From the NCBI RefSeq assembly GCF_938040765.1, contig NZ_CALIAA010000180.1:1-29262 (forward strand): a DNA stretch of 29,262 bases, given 5' to 3'. This document shows, in pieces, positions 1 through 6,469 of this stretch. The translations under genes and the position numbers were made by a program. The first letter of the stretch is position 1. Each line of letters opens with the position of its first letter. The notes below the pieces were generated by a model that saw nothing but the letters and a program-made list of their open reading frames with translations, did no database searches and had not been told where the DNA came from. Source of the stretch: an uncultured Fretibacterium sp. (lineage in GTDB: Bacteria; Synergistota; Synergistia; Synergistales; Aminobacteriaceae).

Positions 1-75
1 TTTCGCCGTGGATTCCTGCCCTTCCTCCCGCAGGAGTGGAAGGCCTGTCCCCCTTTTGGATCGCCATTTTACGAC
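1..75 (+). promoter_or_regulatory. 3' part of a structured leader (hairpin element), upstream edge cut
   Basis: Positions 1-75 are close to identical to 5445-5518 downstream of leader A, differing at scattered bases. Both copies form the same two-part hairpin. Here CCTTCC (20-25) pairs with GGAAGG (38-43), and inside it TCC (26-28) pairs with GGA (33-35) around a CGCA loop. In the 5459 copy one C-G pair becomes a T-G wobble, so pairing is kept. A C-rich stretch ending in four T (54-57) follows, which is terminator-like but weak. The window therefore probably starts inside a fourth copy of the leader family described at 5297 and 16638. Confidence 0.5.
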
Positions 76-93
76 TTTACGGAGGAAGCCATC

Positions 94-147
94 GTGAATA
101 TCGAAAAAACGAAACGGGCAAGGTTCTCTGCGGCGGCCCGCCGATGA
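94..147 (+). CDS. possible 17-residue ORF translationally coupled to the PHP gene
   Basis: A GTG at 94 has an SD sequence GGAGG at 81-85 with normal spacing. The reading frame is 17 codons, basic (several Lys and Arg), and stops at TGA 145-147, which overlaps the ATG of the PHP gene as ATGA. The PHP gene itself has no good SD directly before its ATG, so this short ORF could deliver ribosomes to it. No homology can be recognised. It may instead simply be the translated end of a leader. Confidence 0.35.
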   Translation: MNIEKTKRARFSAAARR

Positions 148-791
148 TCCTGGACACGCACCTGCACACGAGCGAATACTCCCCGGACAGCTCCATGCCG
201 ATCCGGGATGCCGTGCTGAGGGCCAGGGCCATGGGGCTGGACGGCCTGTGCGTCACCGATCACGATTCCATGGGGATCGCCGCGGAGGTCGACGCGCTGC
301 GGCGGGAGTGCGGTTTCCCGTTGTTCGTGGGCATCGAGGTCCTGACCACGGGAGGGGATTTCGTCGTGTTCGGCCTCGATCGCGCCCCGTCCGACATCCC
401 CACCTCCGCGGAGCTGATGGACTGGGTGTCCCGATGCGGCGGCGCTGCAGTGGCAGCCCATCCTTTCCGGAACAACGGGCGTGGGGCGGGCGAACTCGTC
501 CGCAGCCTCACGTCGCTCTCGGGCATCGAGTGCTTCAACGGCAGCACTTCGCCGGAGGCCAACCTCGAGGCTCTGAGGACCGCAAGGGAGCTGGGGCTGG
601 CCCGGCTTGGGGGGAGCGACGCCCATAAGGCCGAACGGCTGGGGCGCTTCGCTACCCGCTTCGACGGGCCTGTTCGGGACGAGAGCGATCTGATCCGTCT
701 GATCCGGGCTCGGGCCTGCGAGCCCGTGGCCTGGGACGGAAGCTCGTTCGTCCCCGCAGAGGCGTGGGTGCGGTCGCAGGGTGAAGAATAA
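144..791 (+). CDS. PHP-domain metal-dependent phosphoesterase
   Basis: A 215-residue cytoplasmic protein of the polymerase/histidinol-phosphatase (PHP) superfamily, like the small YciV/RNase AM-type phosphatases that hydrolyse nucleoside 3',5'-bisphosphates or RNA 5' ends. Metal-binding motifs appear in order: DTHLHT (D4, H6, H8), TDHDS near residue 38, a Glu within GIEVLT, AAHPFR near residue 110, and GGSDAHK near residue 160. An open frame extends back to 36, but ATG 144 is preferred because it sits directly before the first PHP strand and overlaps the stop of a short ORF with a strong SD. It is shorter than full-length YciV (about 290 residues). The exact substrate cannot be read from sequence. 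Confidence 0.85.
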   Translation: MILDTHLHTSEYSPDSSMPIRDAVLRARAMGLDGLCVTDHDSMGIAAEVDALRRECGFPLFVGIEVLTTGGDFVVFGLDRAPSDIPTSAELMDWVSRCGGAAVAAHPFRNNGRGAGELVRSLTSLSGIECFNGSTSPEANLEALRTARELGLARLGGSDAHKAERLGRFATRFDGPVRDESDLIRLIRARACEPVAWDGSSFVPAEAWVRSQGEE

Positions 792-844
792 AGGCTCTCT
801 TTCAAGCAAGCTCGTTTTCATCATTATTTCTAGGAGGTCTTTTC

Positions 845-1840
845 ATGTTTATGAGAGTTTTCGCCGGAGTTCTGCTGTCCTTCTGTTTCGCGTTCTCCTC
901 CTGGGCCGCCGAGGCCGGGAAGGGGATCAGCATCTTCATCGCCTACACGGGGATCAAGCCTATCCTGGAGGCGTTCACGCGGGACACGGGCATAGAGGTC
1001 GACTACCTGGAGATGTCCTCGGGCGAGGTGCTGACCCGAATCCGCGCGGCCAAGGGCAAGGCTCAGGCCGACGCCTGGTTCGGCGGCGGGCTGGACAGCT
1101 ACATCGCCGCGGCCGAGGAGGGCTTTCTGGAGCCCTACGTCTCCCCGGAGCGCGCAGCCTACGACCCCATGTTCTATAACGCGGAGGGCCTCTGGAGCGG
1201 CATCTCCCTGGGCGCCGTCGTCATCATGGGCAACACGGAGGTCATAGCCCGGAACAAGCTGCCGATGCCGGAGAGCTGGGAGGATCTGGCCAACCCCCTT
1301 CTGCAGAAGGAGCTCCTCATGGCGACCCCCGCGGTGAGCGGCACCTTCTACTCGATGGTGTCGAGCCTCCTTCAAACGATGGGGGAGGAAAAGGGCTGGA
1401 AGCTGCTCGAGGCCATCGACGCGAACGTCCCCTACTACTCGAAGCGGGGCGCCGAGCCCGCCAACAAGGTGAGTCTGGGCGAGGCCGGCATCGCCGTGGC
1501 TCCGTTCGACACGGTCGAGCGTCTGAAGCAGGAGGGCTACAAGGTCGAGATGGCGTTCCCCAAGGACGGAGTTCCGTGGTACATCGCCCCCGTGGCCATC
1601 TTCAAGGGAGCCCGGAACTCCGAGGGGGCCAGGGCCCTGGTGGATTGGGTGCTCTCCGAGAAGGGGCAGGCGGCGCTGGCCCTCCACACCACGCAGGCCC
1701 CCATCCGTCCCGGCGTCAAGCTGGCGCCCGCGGTGCAGGCCATGCGGGACTCCAACCTGATGAAGATCGACTTCGTCCAGGCGGGTAAGGACCGCAAGCG
1801 CATCCTGGAGCTCTGGCAGGAGAGGTTCGGCAGCAAATAG
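845..1840 (+). CDS. ABC transporter substrate-binding protein, ferric iron / AfuA-FutA type
   Basis: A 331-residue exported binding protein with a Sec signal peptide (residues 1 to about 21, cleavage after SSWAA). The start has an ideal SD, AGGAGGT, six bases upstream of ATG 845. The fold is the class that binds Fe3+ or small anions: a YTGI segment near residue 35 and a paired Tyr (Y197, Y198) followed by Lys/Arg and the AEPANKV-SLGEAGIAVA stretch. In FbpA-like proteins a Tyr pair ligates iron. It is first in a three-gene importer with the permease 1862-3535 and ATPase 3573-4505. Relatives carry ferric-sugar phosphate or 2-aminoethylphosphonate, so ferric iron is inference. Confidence 0.82.
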   Translation: MFMRVFAGVLLSFCFAFSSWAAEAGKGISIFIAYTGIKPILEAFTRDTGIEVDYLEMSSGEVLTRIRAAKGKAQADAWFGGGLDSYIAAAEEGFLEPYVSPERAAYDPMFYNAEGLWSGISLGAVVIMGNTEVIARNKLPMPESWEDLANPLLQKELLMATPAVSGTFYSMVSSLLQTMGEEKGWKLLEAIDANVPYYSKRGAEPANKVSLGEAGIAVAPFDTVERLKQEGYKVEMAFPKDGVPWYIAPVAIFKGARNSEGARALVDWVLSEKGQAALALHTTQAPIRPGVKLAPAVQAMRDSNLMKIDFVQAGKDRKRILELWQERFGSK

Positions 1841-1861
1841 CGCCCGCGTAGCCTGTTTGCC

Positions 1862-3535
1862 ATGACCTTACGATCCGGCCGGAGTTTTCGCCTTCGTCAT
1901 GGAAGCTCCGGCTTCCTTGTCCGCGGCGGCGACGGCGCGCTCTCGGGGCTCGAGCGTCTGCTCTGGGCCCTCACGGCCTGCGCCCTGCCGCTTTTTGTGC
2001 TCTGGCCCGTCGGGGCCGTGCTGTTCGAGAGCTTTGTGCGGGACGGCAGCCTCTCCCTGCGCGCCTACTCGGGCCTTCTCTCCCGAAACGCGGGGCTGGT
2101 GCGCGACAGCTTTCTCCTCTCCGGGACGGTGACGCTGTGCACCCTGCCCCTCAGCACCGCCATAGCCCTGAGGCTGGTCTACGGCCCACGCCGCGGGCGC
2201 GGTGCGGTGACGGCGGCCCTGGCGCTCTCCACGATCTCCCCGCCCTTCCTCTGCTCGATGGCCTATCTGATGCTCTTCGGACGGCGCGGGCTCGTCACCT
2301 GGAGGCTGCTGGGCTTCGAATGGAACCCCTACGGCTTTCATGGGGTGCTGATCATGGAGACGGTCTCGCTGATCGGGCTTGCGGCCCTTTTGATCGCGGC
2401 CTCGCTGCGGCGGGTGGACGGGGCCCTCGAACGGGCCTCGCTGGACCTCGGCGCTTCCCCGGAGCGGACTCTGCGGAGCGTCAGCCTGCCGCTGGCCCTT
2501 CCGGGACTTGCCGCGGCGGCCCTGACGATCTTTGTCCGCTCCCTGTCGGACTTCGGGACGCCCCTCTTCCTTGGCGGCCGGTTCCAGGTCCTGGCCTCCC
2601 GGGCCTACACCACCCTTGTCGGCGTGGGGGACTTTCCCCTGGCCTGCGCCATGAACATCCTGCTGCTCCTCCCGGCCCTGGGCATTCTCTGTCTGAGGAG
2701 TGCCGAGGCGGGCGAGGGGTTTTCTCCATCTCTCGGCCTGACGCAGGATCGCTCGCTCCGCCTGCCGGCCGGTCTGCTGGCGGTCCTGGACGGCGTGGCC
2801 CGGGCGTTCGTCCTCCTGCAGGTCATGGTCTACGGGCTCATCCTTCTGGGGAGCGTGACCCAGACCTGGGGTACGGACTTCTCCCCCACGACGCGCCACC
2901 TCTCCGCCATCCTCGGGTTCCGGATGGGGAGCGTCCTGCGCAGCCTCGTCTGCTCCTTCGCCGCGGCGCTCGGGGGATGCCTCCTCGCCGCCGTCATCGC
3001 CTCCCTGCTCGAGGGAACGGGTCCGGGCCTGCGCCGCACGGTCCAGACCGTCGCGGATCTGCCCTACCTCATGCCGGGCACGTTTTTCGGCGTCGGTTAC
3101 CTCCTGGTCTCCGTCAGCCTGCCCTTCGAGCTGGGGCCCACCTTCCTGATCGCCATGAACTGCCTGTTCCGCCAGCTCTCGCCCTCGCTCCGCGCGGCCA
3201 GGGCCGGACTGGCCCAGATCGACCCGGCGCTCGTCCAGGCAGTCCGGGACCTGGGGGGAGGCCCCCGGCAGGTGCTGACGGACCTGCTGATCCCACGGCT
3301 CCGCCCCTTCCTGCGCCTGGGCTTCCTCAACGCCTTCAGCGCGGCCATGACGACGACCGGCCCCATCATCTTTCTGGTCAGCCCCTACGCGCGCGTGGCG
3401 TCGATCGAGCTCTTCGAGGCCATCAACGAGGGAGACTTCGGTGCGGCCTCCGCGATGGGAACCCTCCTGATCGCCGTGGTCGCAGGCGTCAATGCACTCG
3501 CCTGGCGGCTGAGCGCCCGGAGGGATGCCCTTTAG
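1862..3535 (+). CDS. ABC transporter permease, double-length (FbpB/AfuB type)
   Basis: A 557-residue inner-membrane protein containing two consecutive permease domains, as is normal for ferric and phosphonate importers. Each half carries about six hydrophobic segments and an EAA loop. The first is around residues 190-215 (ERASLDLGASPERTLRSVSLP), the second around residues 460-485 (VQAVRDLGGGPRQVLTDLLIP). The region before ATG 1862 has no clear SD. The gene follows the binding protein by 21 bases, so re-initiation is possible. It overlaps the open frame of the ATPase but not its chosen start. Confidence 0.85.
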   Translation: MTLRSGRSFRLRHGSSGFLVRGGDGALSGLERLLWALTACALPLFVLWPVGAVLFESFVRDGSLSLRAYSGLLSRNAGLVRDSFLLSGTVTLCTLPLSTAIALRLVYGPRRGRGAVTAALALSTISPPFLCSMAYLMLFGRRGLVTWRLLGFEWNPYGFHGVLIMETVSLIGLAALLIAASLRRVDGALERASLDLGASPERTLRSVSLPLALPGLAAAALTIFVRSLSDFGTPLFLGGRFQVLASRAYTTLVGVGDFPLACAMNILLLLPALGILCLRSAEAGEGFSPSLGLTQDRSLRLPAGLLAVLDGVARAFVLLQVMVYGLILLGSVTQTWGTDFSPTTRHLSAILGFRMGSVLRSLVCSFAAALGGCLLAAVIASLLEGTGPGLRRTVQTVADLPYLMPGTFFGVGYLLVSVSLPFELGPTFLIAMNCLFRQLSPSLRAARAGLAQIDPALVQAVRDLGGGPRQVLTDLLIPRLRPFLRLGFLNAFSAAMTTTGPIIFLVSPYARVASIELFEAINEGDFGAASAMGTLLIAVVAGVNALAWRLSARRDAL

Positions 3536-3572
3536 CCGAGGGTTGAACCGCCGCAAGGAGGTTTACGCTTAC

Positions 3573-4505
3573 ATGCTTTCTTTTCGGAACGTTACCGTGC
3601 GCTACGGGGCCTTCACGGCCCTGGAGAGTCTGAACCTCGACCTGCGGCGCGGCGAGCTGATGACCCTGCTGGGTCCTTCCGGGTGCGGGAAGAGCACGAC
3701 GCTCAAGGTGGCCGGAGGCTTCATCGCCCCGGACGAGGGCCGAGTCCTTCTGGACGGGAAGGACATCACGTACCTTGCCCCGGAGCTGAGGCCGACCGCG
3801 ACCGTCTTTCAGAACCACGCGCTGTTTCCCCACATGTTGGCGGGGGATAACGTGGGTTACGGCCTCAGGGTACGGGGAGTCGGTCGGGAGGAACGGCGGC
3901 ACGAGGCGGAGAAGGTCCTCGAGCGGGTGGGGCTTTCCGGCTGCTTCGACGCGCGGGTCCAGGACCTCTCGGGCGGCCAGCAGCAGCGCGTGGCCCTGGC
4001 CCGGGCCCTGGTCCTGAACCCTGCGGTGCTGCTCCTGGACGAGCCGCTGTCGAGCCTGGACGCCCGGCTCCGCGTGCGGATGCGCCGGGAGATACGGGAA
4101 CTCCAGCGCGCGGTGGACATCACGATGCTCTACGTGACCCACGACCAGGAGGAGGCGCTCTCGATCTCCGACCGTGTCTCCGTCCTGAATGGGGGACACC
4201 TGAGCCAGACGGGCGCACCGGAGGAAATCTACTTTTCCCCCGCGGACGATTTTATCGGAGATTTCATCGGCGACGCGTTTCCCGTAACGCTCAAGGGGCG
4301 GCGGCGCCTTATCCGGCCCGACCAGGTGGTCCCCGCCCCCGATGGGACCTTCGAGGGGCGCCTCACGGGCCGGGAGTTTCTGGGGGCCACGGTGGAGTGG
4401 CGCATCGAGTGGAAGGGACAGAGCCTGAGGGCGGTCCTCCCGAGCCGCGACGAAAGGACCCCGCCGCTCGTCGGAGGGACCGTGCGGTTCGATATCCGCC
4501 CCTGA
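3573..4505 (+). CDS. ABC transporter ATP-binding protein, ferric/spermidine type
   Basis: A 310-residue ATPase for the importer encoded just upstream. Walker A GPSGCGKST is at residues 34-42, a Q-loop QNHALFPH near 82, signature LSGGQQQR near 132, Walker B VLLLDEPLSSLD near 152, and switch His in THDQEEAL near 190. A C-terminal TOBE-like domain of about 80 residues follows. ATG 3573 was chosen over the in-frame ATG at 3525 because AAGGAGGT (3555-3562) precedes it and the protein then begins with the usual first beta-strand. The gene ends 31 bases before the convergent minus-strand ORF. No clear terminator is visible between them. Confidence 0.88.
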   Translation: MLSFRNVTVRYGAFTALESLNLDLRRGELMTLLGPSGCGKSTTLKVAGGFIAPDEGRVLLDGKDITYLAPELRPTATVFQNHALFPHMLAGDNVGYGLRVRGVGREERRHEAEKVLERVGLSGCFDARVQDLSGGQQQRVALARALVLNPAVLLLDEPLSSLDARLRVRMRREIRELQRAVDITMLYVTHDQEEALSISDRVSVLNGGHLSQTGAPEEIYFSPADDFIGDFIGDAFPVTLKGRRRLIRPDQVVPAPDGTFEGRLTGREFLGATVEWRIEWKGQSLRAVLPSRDERTPPLVGGTVRFDIRP

Positions 4506-4535
4506 GCCTCCGGGGAAGAGAAGCTACAACCGAAG

Positions 4536-4934
4536 CTACAGCCCGGCGGCGCTCAGGGCGTTCACGACCGTCCGAACCTCCTCCTCGAGGTCCGTCCCCG
4601 GCGTGACGGGAACCGGATGGTAGCCGGGGACATCCGAGAGCAGGCCGGGCTGCGTCCCCGGCCCCACGTCGAAGACCGGACGATGGCTCAGGGCGCCCCG
4701 AATTCGTCCCGCCAGGTTGGTCGCGTCCTCCGGGTGGACGACCGCCGCGTCGTAGTCGAGCTGGAGCAATCGGTAGCACAGCGCCGCCTGGAGCAGCGGA
4801 TCGCCGTCCCGCTCCGGCAGGATGGCCTTGAGCTCGAACCCGGCCTCCGCGGCCCCTCGGACATAGGCCGCCACCCGTGCTCCGTCGGTCCCGCCGCGGA
4901 ACAGAACGCCTATCCTCCCGCGCATCTCCCGCAT
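4536..4934 (-). CDS. hypothetical protein, about 132 residues
   Basis: The only minus-strand gene apart from the right-end fragment. ATG at 4934 has a GAGGGAG SD about six bases upstream. The frame can extend to a TTG at 4958. The protein starts with a beta-strand GRIGVLFRGG and alternates strands and helices (AAYVRGAAEAGFELKAI, LLQLDYDAAVVHPEDA), suggesting a small alpha/beta Rossmann-like domain. No signal peptide or membrane segment is visible. I do not recognise the family. It converges on the ferric-type ABC operon. Confidence 0.5.
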   Translation of the reverse strand: MREMRGRIGVLFRGGTDGARVAAYVRGAAEAGFELKAILPERDGDPLLQAALCYRLLQLDYDAAVVHPEDATNLAGRIRGALSHRPVFDVGPGTQPGLLSDVPGYHPVPVTPGTDLEEEVRTVVNALSAAGL

Positions 4935-5216
4935 CCGCCGCTCCCTCGCCTTCGACAAAAGTCCGGCCCGGCGTTATTTCAGGCCGGGAGATTGAATGCT
5001 TCTCCGGTGCTCCTCGCGGGGTTCCTCGTCGATCTTGAGGGCGACAAGGCGGCGTAACCATCATCGGAGCCGCACAAGGGCCCCTCCTTCCGTCCGGAGC
5101 TTACGGCTATTGTACACCGGGGCCGGAGAGGACGGTGGACGTCCGGGCCCGACGGAGGGGGCGGGGGAGCGCATGGCGCGGGGCCCGCGTTTTCCGCCGG
5201 CGCCGCGCCCGGTGAA
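4935..5216. other. intergenic stretch with no gene seen
   Basis: Very GC-rich DNA between the minus-strand ORF and promoter A. A self-complementary run CGCGGGGCCCGCG followed by TTTT lies near 5178-5194. A TACAAT (minus-strand reading, about 5110-5115) could be a -10 for the minus-strand gene but has no convincing -35. I see no RNA gene or repeat here. Confidence 0.3.
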
Positions 5217-5246
5217 TTGACAGACCGGCCCGGCTTCTGCTAGAGT
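5217..5246 (+). promoter_or_regulatory. sigma70-type promoter A
   Basis: TTGACA at 5217-5222, an 18-base spacer and TAGAGT at 5241-5246. The same -10 hexamer TAGAGT with a TTGACA -35 precedes leader B at 16561. It lies about 390 bases before the binding-protein gene at 5639, so the transcript would have a long leader. Confidence 0.7.
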
Positions 5247-5296
5247 TTCCCCGATGCTTCCCTCCGGCGGAGAGCCCCGCCGGACAACCTCAGGAG

Positions 5297-5405
5297 AAAG
5301 GAGGATTCCCCATGCGCCGTCCCGAGACGTGATGCGCCCCCGGCGATGCACGTGATGCATTTTTGCCGCGGTCCGGGTCGGGACGCATGAGGGAGTCCGG
5401 ATTCT
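5297..5405 (+). promoter_or_regulatory. structured leader A, candidate riboswitch or attenuator
   Basis: Homologous to leader B (16638-16740). A long closing helix forms: GGA, TTCCC and CATGC (5303-5315) pair with GCATG (5385-5389), GGGAG (5391-5395) and TCC (5396-5398), with one bulged A. A second helix GTCCCG/CGGGAC (5319-5324 / 5379-5384) stacks inside it. The block GACGTGATGCGCC (5326-5338) is identical in leader B. ATGCA (5346-5350) pairs with TGCAT (5356-5360). The helix would sequester the SD and start of the tiny ORF at 5312. Two further hairpins lie downstream before the gene. The ligand is unknown, and it does not match any riboswitch consensus I can recall. Confidence 0.5.
5312..5332 (+). 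CDS. leader peptide ORF, MRRPET
   Basis: A six-codon ORF with a strong SD (AAAGGAGG, 5297-5304). An equivalent six-codon ORF, MRYAVT, stands at the same place in leader B, and a seven-codon one in leader C. The stop TGA overlaps another ATG. Whether it is translated is unknown. It may be a leader peptide or chance within a structured RNA. Confidence 0.4.
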   Translation: MRRPET

Positions 5406-5458
5406 TTCCCGCCTCCGTCTGATCCTTCCTCCCGATAATTTTTTCCGTGGATTCATGC

Positions 5459-5482
5459 CCTTCTTCCCGCAGGAGTGGAAGG
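5459..5482 (+). promoter_or_regulatory. conserved leader hairpin
   Basis: CCTTCT (5459-5464) pairs with GGAAGG (5477-5482), and inside TCC (5465-5467) pairs with GGA (5472-5474) around CGCA. The same hairpin is at 20-43 with a compensating base difference. It is followed by a C-rich stretch ending in TTT. Confidence 0.45.
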
Positions 5483-5530
5483 CTTGTCCCCCTTTGGATC
5501 GCCACGTCACGATGCAGGCCCGTTTTTTGT

Positions 5531-5566
5531 CCGAGAGCCCCCGGCCGCCGGGGACTCGGGCGCTTT
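5531..5566 (+). terminator. strong stem-loop followed by short T run, possible attenuator terminator
   Basis: CCGAG (5531-5535) pairs with CTCGG (5555-5559), and CCCCGG (5539-5544) with CCGGGG (5548-5553). TTTT follows at 5563-5566. It lies between leader A and the gene at 5639, where a regulated terminator would sit. The T run is short. A further small hairpin GATCG-AAAA-CGATC (5612-5625) lies immediately before the SD of that gene. Confidence 0.4.
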
Positions 5567-5638
5567 TGCCGCGTGCCGCATAACCCTGGCTTTTTTCAAA
5601 AAATACAATGAGATCGAAAACGATCATGGGAGGAAATC

Positions 5639-6454
5639 ATGAACGTCAGAAAACTTGGTTGGGTTGGGCTCCTTGCCGTTGCGGTCATGTCGGGGTTCGT
5701 CCTCCGCGGGACGGACCTCCGCAGGGCCGACGCGGCCGATCAGCCGGGAGAGAACAAGATCGTCGTGATCTCGTCGAACTCGGCTCCTCCATACAGTTAT
5801 TTCGAGGGCAAAGTTCATGTCGGGTTCGAGGTGGATTTTTGGGACGAGATTGCCCGCCGTACCGGCCTGACGGTTCAGTTCGAGACCTCGGGGTTCAGCG
5901 GGCTGTTCGGTTCCCTTGATTCCGGCCGTGTGGACGCCGTCTCCTGCTTCATGGGGATTACGCCGCAGAGGCAGGAAAAATTCGCCTTTTCCGTGCCCTA
6001 TGCCGTGGACCCGCTGGGGTTCTTCGTCGCGGTGGACAGTCCCATCCAGTCCGTGGAGGAGCTCGAGGGGAAGGTCGTCGCGGTCGAGGACGGCGCGCAG
6101 GGGCAGCTGGAGCTGAACGCCCTGATTGCGCAGGGGAAGAAGTATACTCCCAAGGTTTATGGGGACGGGACCTCGGGGATCATGGACGTCGCCATGGGGC
6201 GAGTCGACTCGCACCTGACCTCGGTGGCTCAGGAGCACTTCGATATGAGGCTCATGAAGCTCTCTCTGCGCCAGCTTCCCGGGAATCTCTCGGAAAGGGA
6301 GGTCGGGGTTGTTTTTCGCAAGGAGGATGCGTCCATGGCCTCCAGGATCGAGAGGATCAACGAGGCCATCGGGGCGATGCTCGCGGATGGGACGATCGGA
6401 CGCCTGACCGAGAGGTGGCTCGGCGTCGACCTTTCCATCAAGAAGGGGCAATAG
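5639..6454 (+). CDS. amino-acid-type ABC transporter substrate-binding protein (SBP_bac_3 family)
   Basis: A 271-residue exported protein with a signal peptide of roughly 30 residues. Family hallmarks are SSNSAPPYSYFEG near the mature N-terminus, GFEVDFWDEIARRTG, SGRVDAVSCFMGITPQRQEKFAFSVPY and a C-terminal RLTERWLG helix. ATG 5639 has GGAGGAAATC directly before it. Its cognate permease (10289) and ATPase (10971) lie 3.8 kb downstream, beyond a molybdopterin enzyme and an NhaC antiporter on the same strand, so all five are probably one functional locus. Expression is likely controlled by promoter A and its leader. The ligand is not readable. Polar amino acids, cystine or another small carboxylate are possible. 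Confidence 0.85.
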   Translation: MNVRKLGWVGLLAVAVMSGFVLRGTDLRRADAADQPGENKIVVISSNSAPPYSYFEGKVHVGFEVDFWDEIARRTGLTVQFETSGFSGLFGSLDSGRVDAVSCFMGITPQRQEKFAFSVPYAVDPLGFFVAVDSPIQSVEELEGKVVAVEDGAQGQLELNALIAQGKKYTPKVYGDGTSGIMDVAMGRVDSHLTSVAQEHFDMRLMKLSLRQLPGNLSEREVGVVFRKEDASMASRIERINEAIGAMLADGTIGRLTERWLGVDLSIKKGQ

Positions 6455-6469
6455 GCCCCTTCGCGCGGC

